Source: Eutypella sp. D-1 (lineage: Eukaryota; Ascomycota; Sordariomycetes; Xylariales; Diatrypaceae). Taken from it: 64,000 bases of DNA. This document shows, in pieces, positions 24,178 through 34,997 of this stretch. The notes under the pieces were generated by a model. It had not been told where the DNA came from, ran no database searches, and saw nothing but the letters and a program-made list of their open reading frames with translations. How positions within the stretch are numbered: the first letter of the stretch is position 1; each line of letters begins with the position of its first letter. The translations under genes and the position numbers were made by a program. The DNA lies in NCBI GenBank assembly GCA_023313575.1, contig JAJTTP010000003.1, positions 558,001-622,000 on the forward strand, given 5' to 3'.

Positions 24178-26409
24178 GACTCCCCCCTCCCTCTCTTATC
24201 CTGCCCAGCGTCATATTGCATGTATTCGTCTGTTCAAGAAAGGAAGGGGCGGAAGGACATACATACGCTCTTTCTATCTCGATTCCCCTCTGCCCCTATT
24301 ATTATCAGTTGCGCGGCTGCACTAGCATACCATATTAGTATTGATTTATCAACTTATTATTCCTTTTTAACAACCGCTGCGTAGAGGCAAGCCTGGGCGC
24401 GAAAGCGTAGATTAGCTTCGGGCGCAACGAATATCGGGCATCTGCTAGGCCTTGTATAAAAAACACCATTCATCGTGAAATGCCCGGTCATCGTTTGATG
24501 ATCAGCCTTGTGAAAATGTTGTACTGCAAGGAAAGGAGGTGGGTTATGATCCGTCAGCGAAGTCCGCTTGCTCCTTTCGACGGGTTGAATCTGAAAAAAT
24601 GGTTTGATATATAACGTATCTGTGCGTACACTTGATCGACTTTTTTTTTTTTTCCTTCCTAGAAAAAGGGCAAGGAATACTATATTTAGAGATAACAATA
24701 TGTGTGTGTGGCATGCACAACCTGTGTACTTACATAAGTACATACATATCCTAGAGCTAGGGTTCTGGTTGGATTAGGTACTTCATGTAGTGCTAAGGTT
24801 ACGAGCCCACTTTAGATTAGGTAGCCCCAGTTTGACAGCCTTACATACACTATAATTAAGTACCTAAGTAGACAGACAGATAAGGACAGCGCTTATTAAG
24901 GCATACTGGAGGTACCTATTGTAGATACCCAGGTGCCAGGTAGGTACATTGTTAGCTAGCCGCGCGCGGGTAATTCCTTCCCTAGTATGCGCGTTACCTG
25001 TGTAAATGCTAATTATGTGCCCAGGTGGGACCTACCTAGCCTGTCTGTAGGTAATCAGCTGAAAAGGTAGGCATCTGAGCAACTGGCAACTGGGAAGGAA
25101 GGAACCCTCAAAAGAAATGTAGGAGGCAAGTGGGTGACAAACAAATTGGACCAGTCCCACCCACCACCTATTATCTACCACTATCTAGCAGCCTTATTAC
25201 CTGCCCGTCGGCCTTAATACCGTCTACGATGGCGCTGCAGCATTAAGCATATCCAGCTATTGATACGGTTATTACTTAATGATTCTTATATATTGTTCGT
25301 AACCTCTTTAATCGCGTCAATATCTAAAAGAACGAGACGGTGGTGATGGTAGTGATGGTGGTAATGGTGGTGGTAAGTAAGACTGGTCCAATTTGTTTGT
25401 CAACTACTTGGGAGGGAACCTTGCTGGAAAGTAGAAAGTTCCTTCCTTCGTAACTAAATACTTATATGGAGTAAATTATCCGCGTAACCGCGTAACGAAG
25501 AACAAAGTATATACCCACTTGGTTAGGTACATATTACCTATTGTAGGTAGTAAACGATTTTAAGGTTCGTCATTTCTCAGTGTGGAAATTTCATTGGAAA
25601 TTACCTACATAGTCGTTACATGTAGGTAGTGAATTTCTGAATTTCCTTATCGTCTCTATGGAAGTTACATGTAGGTAGGCTTCCAAGGTTCTTAGGTTTC
25701 CAGGGTTACCTCACGTAGTACTTCCGGAGTTAGAGCTTCCTTTTTTTCTCTCCCCATCATCAACCACCTGGGCATCATCATCATCATCGTCATTTTCTCT
25801 TCTTCGCCCGTCGACATCATTTTGTTGTTGTTTTTCTTTCTCTATTCTTCTCTTACACATCTATCTTCCTCTTCCCTTTTTTCTTATTCTTCTTTTTTTT
25901 TTTTTCTTTCACATACTGCGCCGTTTCTCTGTGCGCACCTTCCCCCCCAAATCTTTGTTTCTTTCTCCGTTGCGTCGGCTCTTTCCCTTCGTGATCGCGA
26001 AAACAAGAAGAGAGGCAAACAAGCTGTACCCGTGCCGCTGCGTTAGCCCTGACGTTGGGGGGATGAGAATAAATTCGAGTAATTGATTGATTCGTCTGTT
26101 TAACAGGTTGGTAACGCTTCTATGCGCCCCGGCCTGGCCTTACAAAGCCGACATCGAAATTGTGGAAGTTACCATTTGAGACGCCACTCTTCCTGCTGCA
26201 GCATCCTCTTCCACTCCACTCTCCCTCGGACCGATCTCGTCCTACGCGCGACGGACGCGATTGTTGGATATTATCTTGGCGGTGCCGAATACCCTTAACG
26301 ACGTTCTACCTATACTATCACCACCGACCTTATCGTCTCGTCTAACCCTCAAAACGCCACGTCATATCTCATTTACGCCCCCGTTTGCCGAAGCGCCCGG
26401 GCAATAATC
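24178..26409. other. intergenic, upstream of the poly(A) polymerase gene
   Basis: It includes the septin-gene 3' flank, a zone of many TACCTA/TAGGTA words (24730-25080 and 25500-25720), the inverted repeat listed separately, and a T/C-rich stretch at 25740-25980 that is a likely core promoter and leader for the polymerase. No gene was recognised. Confidence 0.6.
25094..25449. repeat. 356-bp imperfect inverted repeat
   Basis: A 22-base block at 25135-25156 is the exact reverse complement of 25381-25402. An outer 12-base block, GAAGGAAGGAAC at 25094-25105, is the exact reverse complement of 25438-25449. The spacing between blocks is 29 and 35 bases. The centre is non-coding and includes GGTGGT/GATGGT repeats. 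It resembles a small non-autonomous element (MITE-like) or an extruding palindrome. No target-site duplication is evident and no transposase is present. Confidence 0.75.
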
Positions 26410-28560
26410 ATGGAAGGCACGGAAAAAACATGGGGTATTACGCCCCCGATATCGACCCTACTTCCAACCCCCGCAGAGAAGCAGGCTAGTGATACGCTTC
26501 TCGAGGAGCTGAGAAGACAGAACCAGTTTGAATCGCCGGCTGAGTCGAAGAAGAGGTGAGTTTGACACCGTATTCAACTAATCTTTTACAAAGCTAAACT
26601 CACAATGCATCGCGTAGGGAGGAAGTTCTTCAGTCGCTCCAGCAGATCGCCGACGAGTTCGTGAGGCGCGTCGCCAGGGAAAGGGAACCTCTAAACGAAG
26701 TCCTAATACGAGATGCGCGAGGCGAGATCTTTACCTATGGCAGTTATTGTCTTGGCGTTTACGGTCCGGGTTCCGATATCGATACTCTTGTCACGGCTCC
26801 CCGGTATGTCACGCGTGAGGATTATTTCAAGTACTTTCCAGGCCTCTTAAAGGAGATGGCTCCCAAGGGTGCGATTACCGACCTCACCCCAGTCGAGGAT
26901 GCCTTTGTGCCCATCATCAAGTTCGAGTATTGGGGGATCAGCATCGATCTGATCTTTTCGAAGATCGCTACGCTCAAGCAACTTCCACCGCATGGTGAGC
27001 TCAAGCTCACCAATAACGAATATCTTCGCGGCCTGGATGACCGCGAGCTTCGGTCCTTGAACGGAAACCGTGTTACTACGGAAATCCTCAATTTGGTGCC
27101 TGAGCAGAGCACATTTCGTCTTGCTCTGCGCGCCATCAAGTTATGGGCGCAACGCCGCGCCATCTACGCGAATATCATCGGATTTCCTGGTGGTGTTGTA
27201 TGGGCTATGTTGGTCGCACGGACTTGCCAGCTTTACCCGAAGGCAGCCGCTGCGACGATTGTGGCCAAGTTCTTCCAGATCATGAAAATCTGGCGCTGGC
27301 CCCTCCCAGTACTTTTGAAGAAGAATGACGATGGTCCTGGCAACATGCGTGTCTGGAACCCGAAGGTGAGCTTTTCTCCGTTGTGCCGAGAGAGCTGGGT
27401 GAAACTAAAGAAACATTAGATCTACCGGGGTGACAAGAACCACCTGATGCCTGTCATTACTCCGGCTTACCCTCAGATGTGTGCAACGTTCAACATCACA
27501 CACTCTACCAAAGCCATCATCCAGCGTGAACTCGAGCGTGGCTCCGTCATCGCCGAAGAGATCATGGCGAAGAAGCGACCCTGGAAAGACCTGTTTTCCA
27601 AGCACTCTTTTTTCACTGCTGACCACAAGTACTATCTGGCGGTAATAGCCACTAGTACTACCAGGGAAGCCCACAAGGTCTGGTCCGGCTTCGTCGAGTC
27701 TAAGGTTCGAGTTCTGGTAGGAGACGTCGAGCGGCATCCGTCCATCGCTATTGCGCGACCGTTCAACAAGGGGTATGAACGGCGACACAAGGTCGAGAAC
27801 GATGAACAATTCTTTGACGTCCAAAACGGAAGCTTCAAGTATAAGGTCGAAGATGATGATGAAAGCGAACATGAGCAGAAGGACCAGCAGGGGAATGACG
27901 CACAGGTTGACGCCGAAGCGAAAGTGAAGCCCGAAATCAAAGCAGAAGATGGCCAGGATGTTAACCCAGGAGATGTCCCGACCCCGAGCGGCTCGAAGGT
28001 GTACACTACGACGCACTACATCGGCCTCGAGCTTGCCGAAGGTAGGTTCGGTCCAAGTCGCGTTCAGTTTCCCTCGAACACTTTTGGATGATACCTAATC
28101 CCAACACGATAACGTTCTAGGTGCCAAATCCTTGGACTTGTCGTACCAGGTCAACAACTTCAAGACAATGTGTAGCGAGTGGGAGAAATACGACGTCGAG
28201 CTCAACTTCCTCACCGTCCAACACGTAAAGAAGTAAGAATAAGATTATATCTTGTAGAGTTGAGTTTACTAAGTCATAGCAGTACGAATCTACCCGACGA
28301 CGTATTCGAGCCCGGAGAGACGAAACCCAAGCCGCCCCCTAAGAAGACGGCCGCCAACGGCGTTAAGAACGAGAAGAAGCGCAACGCCCCTAACGAAGTA
28401 TGTTGGGAAGATGAGTGGTGGATAGCTGCATGGGCAGATCAATGCCACAATATCCCACAAAATTGTTCAACTTTGAAGGCCCGGCTAACCCACGATTTAG
28501 GGCGGAGCGCCCCCGGCGAAACGGCAACAACCTACGACGTCGGTCGCTGCTGCAGGCTGA
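26410..28560 (+). CDS. pap1: poly(A) polymerase
   Basis: Six exons: 26410-26555, 26618-27365, 27420-28041, 28121-28232, 28283-28397 and 28501-28560, encoding 600 residues, as expected for fungal Pap1. The nucleotidyltransferase core shows TYGSYCLGVYGPGSDIDT, with metal-binding aspartates at 102 and 104, and the third aspartate at 159 in SIDLIF; these match the catalytic triad spacing of the family. The central domain includes LRAIKLWAQRRAIYAN and GFPGGVVWAMLVARTCQLYP, and the RNA-binding C-terminal domain has HLMPVITPAYPQMCATFN. An acidic insert (about 440-490) and a lysine-rich nuclear-signal region (PKPPPKKTAANGVKNEKK) precede the short last exon, which ends PTTSVAAAG. The enzyme adds poly(A) tails to cleaved pre-mRNA in the nucleus with the CPF/CPSF complex. 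The acceptor of exon 5 is ambiguous (TAG at 28279 or CAG at 28282), which changes the protein by one Ser. Confidence 0.94.
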
Positions 28561-31275
28561 TCGTAGCCATGCTGTTATCAGCTTTTGCAACATAGCCCAT
28601 CCGACTTACTAAGAGGTCGCCTCCATCTCGCCCACATGTCGACCATATCAGGCGTCGTAGTCGAAACGCCAAACAACTGATACAACTAATCTAGCAGCAG
28701 ATCCAAGCCGAAATTTTCGTACGTTTCAAGAATGTATCCGGGTAGCATCAGAACATCGATGCTTGTCTGCTCGTGCCCAGCTACACAATAGCTACTCTCC
28801 ATCACACTGATTGGTCAACTACACTACAGGAAAAACAAAAAAATAGAAGACTATATGACTGGCCAGATTACTGGCGAAACGATTGAGGAGGTAATAGACC
28901 AACTAGGGACAGGCCCTATGTCATGATAGCCCTGTTCGGTCCGTCCGTCACGCCCCTACTACACAGAAATGAAATGACGACAGAAGGATCGAGGATTTAC
29001 TCAGGTGGGCAGACTTAGATCGACAATCGATACTTCTCCCTCCTTCGGACGGCTCGGGAAAAGATATGTCAAATCGGCCTATTTCAGCCGCAGGAAAGTC
29101 CACTTCGATAATCCTCCTAATGCCGACAGCGTCGGCTTCTTTTAAGGAACATGAAACAGGGAATGCGGGTTGGGCGTGAGCTTTCGGTCTCTTATTCGAT
29201 ACTTCTCTTCCCTTACCCTCTCTTTATTCCCCCCTTCTCTCTTTTTTTTTTTCCAGTTTACAGGAGTCCGATATGACGATTGATGGCTTGCCGATTGCAG
29301 GGTGGGTACTACTTGGTACCAGCACCGCCACTACTACTTCTACAAACACTTCTACTACTACTGTTACTATTGCTTCGCTATGCCTTTGTATCTAGGTAGA
29401 TTCGACAATAAAATCACGGGTTTTCCGAGGGGGGCACACGTGCCCCGGAAGTAATTAACCCATTCGTCCTCGTAACCTCTGGTGCTTAACTTGGTCTTGG
29501 ATGAACGTGTACGTGAGCGTGGTGGTCGTAGTCGTAGTCGCCGGTGAACTGTCCGAGAGGGAGTAGACATGACTGCTTAGCGTACGCATATATGTATGGT
29601 GTAGTTGACGAGCTTCAGATTGCCAACATGTACACGAATCTATGTATATAATATACGTCCCGCGACTAAGCCCGGTTGAATCTACAATCCCATGCTCCTC
29701 CTCGAGACCCAAGTACGTATACATGTGCACACATACGTACGACCGTAGCCGTGTCATGTCATGGAACGCTATCCGTGAAACGGAGCATTACTTCCTCCCT
29801 CACCCTCCTCCCCCTTTACCCAAACAAACACCTATTTACATATACACATACATATCGACACATCATAGGTCTCGCAAACGCGAAGGAGGGATGCTATATG
29901 GAGCTCACGATGCTACGAAGACATGACGAGCCGCCGCATAACTATGTGCATAGATACGTGTAATATACCTACGTGGATTCATTGGTGGGGGTGTTTTCTA
30001 TCTATGAGCGTGCTGCCTTTGCCTGCCTTGGACAAGGGCGAGGAGGCATTGATTGGATCTCTCTATACCTACCTCATAATTAGGTATATAGACTTTGGCG
30101 AGTATTTTCCATCGTTAGGAATACCAGCTTCTATTCGCTCTTGTTGGCCACCCGGGGGAGGAGGGGGTATCGCTTAGTTATCCCTCCATTTAGGTATACA
30201 TGACGCTCTCTGGGTGCACAACAGGCTGAGCAGCATGGTCTAGAGAATTCGACTTGAGGAACTGCGAGGTGGAGACCCGTCAGGGGGTGTTAGGTTGGCG
30301 TGTTATTACTTACTGTATTCGGGGTTTGATTCCTAGAAAAGGGGGTGTTCCTGTGACTCTGACGCCCTTCCTTTGGATATCCAGTCCATGAGGCCAGTTG
30401 CGCTGCTGTTCTCCTATGTAAACCAGATCTAGGTCGAAACTGAACTCGCCTTCGCGCGTTTCGCCGGGAGATAGGGGTGTTCCCTATGTATCTTTCACGG
30501 AGTGTCCCAGGGGCCCATCTCGCGCCCGTATGGTGTTTGTGGCTCATGACTGGCACGACATCATCATTGTCTTGACCATTTGAAGAACACCAAACTATAT
30601 AGCCAGCAAAAAGTTAAACCAGAGTGAAAGTTAAATTTGTCTGATTCAACCACGATTTCCTGGGTTGGACAGACTCCCTCCTTATCAGCCATAGTGTTGT
30701 CTGGTTCTGCCGAGAACTCTACGAATGCGCTCCCTGAGTATAACGGAGGTGATTTCTACCGAAGCTGTCACATCATTGGCTTCGAAGTGACCTGGACGCA
30801 GATGGTTATGGTACAAGCGTTCCCGTAGTTGCGAGCAGCCACGCTCGAATCATAGCACATGTAATTGAATGTTAAGCTTGCTTTGTTTACTTTGATAGTA
30901 GCGTTGCTTCCCCTCTGCTACCTAGCTACTAAGCAGGCAGACATGAGTCATCACACCTGAGTGAGAATGTACCTATTGTTAGCGAGTTTGTAGTATTGTA
31001 TGGAGCTACCTAGGAACCTGCTACCGTGCTGATTTCTAACAATACGGACCACAATGGGAAGCTATGCATAGATGAGGCACTGATTGTTGATCTACCCTCG
31101 CCCTTAATATTAGGTTTCTATAAAACTGGCAACCTTCTCTACTGTCAAGGTCAGAAGCGACACCAACACCAACTATCCCAGATAGCGAAGTCCCTTCTCG
31201 TCTCTGCAACTCACACAACTTCCGTGACACAAGGCGACAGTCTAACACACGCTCATCCCATCCCTCTTGCCGCTG
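28561..31275. other. intergenic, between the poly(A) polymerase gene and the 2EXR-like gene
   Basis: It begins with the polymerase 3' flank. There are T-rich stretches near 29240-29260 and short ORFs without recognisable content. I found no exon chain and no RNA gene. Confidence 0.55.
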
Positions 31276-31980
31276 ATGGAGGAAGACAACAAGACTACAC
31301 CAATCATGCTGCAGTTCACCCTCTTCCCTCAGCTTCCCACCGAGCTGCAGCTGCTGGTGTGGAAGGCGGCGGTCGAGGAGGCGGGCGAAAAGGGGCGCTG
31401 CATCTTGATGGATGCCAGCAATAGAATCAGACCCACTCCGCAGCTGCAGTGTCCGTTCCTGGTCACCTGTCGGCTCTCGCGGGACGCCGCGCTGCAGTTC
31501 TATTCCACGAAACTCGACGTTTTCGTCGACGACCCCGCACGCGACTGGAAGGACACAGCGCAGGGCAAGCGCGCGGGCGTCGTCTACCTCAACCTCGACG
31601 AGCGGTGCTCCGTGTTCAAAGACCGCTTCCTCGAAGACGTAATCGACAAGTGTAACCAGCCGTCGCATCCTTTGCACAGCCCCGGCTCCTGGAAGCTGCC
31701 CTTAAAGCATACGACTGCCGAACTGCCCGCCAACTTGCGTGAGCAGGTTGTACATATGTGGGAGGTGATCCATAAGAGCCGCGCACACCCTATTTACCTT
31801 CAACTCATATTCACGGCAACCTGCCACATCTACCCCAACCTCACGACCCACCGTCTCTGGATCCTCATGCAAGAGAAATCTCACGACAGCTTCGTCAAGT
31901 ACATCAGCCGCATGAGCGCGCCGGAATTCAATGAGGTGGCCAAGAAGTATCATCCTAAGAGCGTGGAATATATGGTATGA
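31276..31980 (+). CDS. 2EXR/F-box-like domain protein
   Basis: A single exon encodes 234 residues from the ATG at 31276; the frame extends a little further upstream without an ATG. Near the N terminus, FTLFPQLPTELQLLVWKAAVE matches the pattern F-x-x-FPxLPxELxxxIW of the fungal 2EXR domain, a relative of the F-box. CPFLVTCRLSRDAALQFY and the later VVYLNLDERCSVFKD are the second conserved block expected of such proteins (a previous-generation cysteine-arginine plus aromatic pattern). The C-terminal half is helical with no named domain. Proteins of this type are numerous in filamentous ascomycetes and mostly uncharacterised; a role as a substrate adaptor is an inference from F-box similarity. 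A second LPPEL-containing gene follows on the same strand about 1.0 kb downstream, which suggests an old local duplication or a functional pair. Confidence 0.75.
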   Translation: MEEDNKTTPIMLQFTLFPQLPTELQLLVWKAAVEEAGEKGRCILMDASNRIRPTPQLQCPFLVTCRLSRDAALQFYSTKLDVFVDDPARDWKDTAQGKRAGVVYLNLDERCSVFKDRFLEDVIDKCNQPSHPLHSPGSWKLPLKHTTAELPANLREQVVHMWEVIHKSRAHPIYLQLIFTATCHIYPNLTTHRLWILMQEKSHDSFVKYISRMSAPEFNEVAKKYHPKSVEYMV

Positions 31981-33009
31981 AAAGGACGGGAGACAGCCGA
32001 CCGGCCGTCAATTCGCACAGTCGGATTGGAGACACAGGAGCGATTAGGGCAATCTCTAGTGTTGAGGCAGATGTGCTGAAGATTATGCTTTGGAGGTTCG
32101 GAGATTTTTAGGGTCCCATCACGGTCTGCTATAGTGCGAAAGGGTAAACCCGAGGCCCTGCACGATATCGAGATGGGTGCAGGCTGTATAGGTGTGCACC
32201 ATAATTTTTTAGGAGGCGCCAGATATCCTCAGATGGACCTGTAGTACTCTCTGTACGTCGATATGCAGATAGCTCCGATCGGTAGTTTCTACCAAACTTG
32301 CCCCCTTCGCTATTTAACTCTGAAGTTACGATGTGCTGCTATGAAACGAGAGGTGAGAACGATCGAAGCCTGGGCAGCGACCGGTTAGTTGCCGATATGC
32401 GGAAATTCGGTGACCAGCGACTCCGGGGGCTTTATGGCACACCGCTTAAAGCTGGACCGCCACATGCCCTTACATTACCGCACCGTACCGTGCCGCACCT
32501 AGGTGAGAACTTCTCTCTGCATTCTAAAAATACTCGTGCTCCATACTGCCTACGTGGGAAATCCACGACGACGCTACTATTGCTCCGCACGAACGTCTCG
32601 CACATATGTGACAAACTGCTTCCGGGGCGTGGATTGCCAATTGGAGTTCTCATTGCACACCCCTTACCTTACTTTTAGGCTAACGGCCCAATCAATCAGC
32701 CACGCCACCCCCCTGCTCTAGCACGCATCACCTCCATGAACTCTACATAGGTAATTGTAGTATAAGCGAACTCCCCAAAGGTTTTTCACCCGGTTCCTTA
32801 GGTACTCAAGCTCCATTGCGGAGCTACGGAGCTATCCCTGCCATCTTCACCGACTACGGCTTGCACCAACGCTCACCTAAGTACCTACCTTACTTCGCTA
32901 GCACTCCGTTAGGATTCAGTACTTGGACATCCACCGATCCGATACATTTGCTCCGCCCTCTGGCTTTTCAGGTCGGGCATCTGTTCAGGTCGCAACCATC
33001 CACCTAATT
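31981..33009. other. intergenic between the two LPxEL genes
   Basis: No coding exon was recognised. TACCTA-type words are present at 32750-32890. The last few hundred bases are the probable promoter of the downstream gene. Confidence 0.55.
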
Positions 33010-34053
33010 ATGAATAAAGGAGGATCCACCACCACCGTCGCGTTCCGCAGCAAACCCAAGCAGCAGCAGCAGCAGGCACAAAAAAAGAGAAACGAACCCG
33101 CGCCGTCCCGGGAAGGTGCCGGGACGGCGACGAAGCGGCGGGGGCCCAACGGCCAGCGATCGGCCGCATCCTCTTTCCCGTTCTTCCGTCTGCCGCCGGA
33201 ACTGCGCAGCGAGATCCTGAGCATAGCCATTGCCATCGCCGGCGACTTGGATAGCTGGCACCGCGTACGCCGCCGCCGCCGCGGACGTCGTGGCGGCGGC
33301 GGCGGCGGCGACGTGCTAAGCCTGTTCCTGACCAGCGCGCGCATGTACAGGGAGGCCGCGTCGATCTTCTACCAAGACGTGCGTGTGAGTTTGGAGGACG
33401 CGAACGGGCGTGGTGGTGGTGGTGGTGGTGGTGGTGGTGGTGGTGGTAGTGGTAGCAGTAGTAATAGTAGTGGGGCCGACCCATTCTTGGGGGTGGGCGA
33501 TCCGGGGACCCGCGTCGTCCTCGCGCCGCCGCGCCGCCTCGTGCGTTGCCTGACCGTCGCCTTCCTCCTGCCCCCGGGGAACCACGTGCGTCTGCTCCGC
33601 GAACGCTACGGCCCCGCCCTGCGCGACATGGTGGAGAATGGGGCGCTGGAGCGCCTGCGCTTCGAGGTCGGGAGTAGGTTCCCGGCTGCGGACTTCTGGG
33701 GTGGCGGATATGATTACGGCAACGGCGACGGCGACGACGATGACGAGGAGGAAGTCCGGGTGCTCCTCGGCGGAAAGCGGGAGGGGGCAGAGATCAAAGC
33801 GCCGCGCTTCGTGACGCGGGCGCCGTTCCAGGGCTTCCTGGCGCTGCTTGGCGAGCTGCCCGTCCCGCGGTTGGCGCTCTACGTCGACGCCAGGGACCAC
33901 GGCGACTTCTGGTGCGCTTTCCACCGCCCGCGACCGTCCGGTGCGCGGTGCGACGGTGCGTGGGGTGGTCGGCGCAAGCTTCTGAAGATCAGGTGGAGGG
34001 ATGCCGTCGACGTGCTTGGAGGGGCGCGCGTCGCGGCGGCACCGACTACATAG
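33010..34053 (+). CDS. LPPEL-motif (F-box/2EXR-like) protein with polyglycine tracts
   Basis: A single exon encodes 347 residues from the ATG at 33010; the same frame runs upstream to a TTG only. After a Gln run (QQQQQ, coded by CAG repeats) and a basic region, residues ~58-75 read FPFFRLPPELRSEILSIA, an F-box-like motif. Two glycine tracts follow: GGGGGG near residue 98 (GGC codons) and a 12-residue run near 134-145 coded by pure GGT repeats, so both come from codon-repeat expansion. An acidic DDDDEEE run lies near 245. The C-terminal half (RFVTRAPFQGFLALLGELPVPRLALYVDARD) is well formed and looks conserved. The GC content is far higher than in its flanks. A substrate-adaptor or chromatin role is unproven. 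It may be a diverged neighbour of the gene at 31276. Confidence 0.7.
   Translation: MNKGGSTTTVAFRSKPKQQQQQAQKKRNEPAPSREGAGTATKRRGPNGQRSAASSFPFFRLPPELRSEILSIAIAIAGDLDSWHRVRRRRRGRRGGGGGGDVLSLFLTSARMYREAASIFYQDVRVSLEDANGRGGGGGGGGGGGGSGSSSNSSGADPFLGVGDPGTRVVLAPPRRLVRCLTVAFLLPPGNHVRLLRERYGPALRDMVENGALERLRFEVGSRFPAADFWGGGYDYGNGDGDDDDEEEVRVLLGGKREGAEIKAPRFVTRAPFQGFLALLGELPVPRLALYVDARDHGDFWCAFHRPRPSGARCDGAWGGRRKLLKIRWRDAVDVLGGARVAAAPTT
33409..33450. repeat. (GGT)n coding microsatellite
   Basis: About 12 consecutive GGT codons encode a glycine run. Reverse-strand translations give poly-His or poly-Thr shadows, which are not genes. Confidence 0.9.
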
Positions 34054-34375
34054 TTGGGGACGTATATAGTATTACAACTGCCAACTACAAAATTCACGAC
34101 ACCCTACCCAGGTACGTAGGTAATACTACTAATAGTAGTAAGGCATCCTCGAACCATTTATTTCTTACCCACAGTATAGCCTGGTATACTTGTATGTGCT
34201 ACCTAACTATATGTACTTACTAAGTAAAAAGTAGGTAGTGTAAGTAAGAAGGTCTACAAGAAAGAGTGTTCTGGTCGCAACCGATAGGATGTCGGGAATG
34301 CTACTTAAAAGTTTATCCCCAGGCCAAGATTGGTGTTGAACCTCGGGGTAGTCATGTGATATCTTTTATCAATGA

Positions 34376-34410
34376 CAAAGCTCTCTGGACTCTTTGATAA
34401 GATAAGATAA
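34376..34410. promoter_or_regulatory. cluster of four GATA sites
   Basis: GATAAGATAAGATAA lies at 34396-34410 and an inverted TTATC at 34376-34380, about 590 bp upstream of the Sgf73 start. GATA sites are bound by fungal AreA/NIT2-, SreA- or WC-type factors. Clustering supports function, but the factor cannot be chosen from sequence. Confidence 0.45.
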
Positions 34411-34488
34411 ACAAAAGCGACGCCAATACCAATAAGGCAAAACTTAAGGTTCGGGTACCGGGGTAGCAGCTAACCTACTGGGGGTACC

Positions 34489-34498
34489 TACCTAGGTA
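34489..34498. repeat. TACCTAGGTA palindrome, copy 2
   Basis: Exact 10-bp palindrome about 500 bp upstream of the Sgf73 start, directly after a GGTACC. Confidence 0.85.
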
Positions 34499-34997
34499 GC
34501 TAGGCTGAGGGGGGGCGCGGCCCCAAGGTTTCTTTAAGGGGATTAGCGTTCTTGGCCACAGTTCAACGACATCGCATTTCGCATTTCGCAACCTTGAAAT
34601 TCATCATCCCCGAGCTCATCATTTAGCTCATCCTCATCGTCATATCTCAAGAGTCTCAAGAGTCTCAAGAGAACATCCATCAAGTTTTTTCTCTCTTTTA
34701 ATTATACGCGCATTCAATCTCGAAATCGACCAACCCCACGATACGATACGACACGACACGACACAACACAACACGACGTCATCATCATCATCATCGCTTT
34801 TGTCCACCAATAAACGACTACATCACGAAAAGAGATATCGTGTGTTTCCGTCTGTTTTGAAGGCTATTCTGTTGAAATAGATGTCTCCCCTGATATTTTA
34901 ATATTTATACTGAGAAGAACTTTGGTTATACCTGTGGACATAAGGTGTTATATAACTATTTGCGCGGATTACGCGGACTACGCGAATTACGCGGAAC

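Larger units (their letters stand above)
34054..34997. other. intergenic, upstream of the Sgf73 gene
   Basis: It holds TACCTA-type words, a GATA cluster and a TACCTAGGTA palindrome (both listed separately), tandem AGAGTCTCAA units at 34657-34682, and ACGACAC-type repeats at about 34740-34780. It is likely the Sgf73 promoter and leader. Confidence 0.6.

Noticed and set aside
27405..28016. Minus-strand ORF of 203 codons with hydrophobic runs
   Set aside because: It lies over the poly(A) polymerase exon and is explained by the complement of acidic and Lys codons.
32298..32678. 126-codon ORF between the two LPxEL genes
   Set aside because: It has no recognisable domain, and overlapping frames on both strands are equally open.
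33316..33924. Minus-strand ORF with poly-Thr and related poly-His frames
   Set aside because: These come from reverse reading of the GGT repeat in the gene at 33010.
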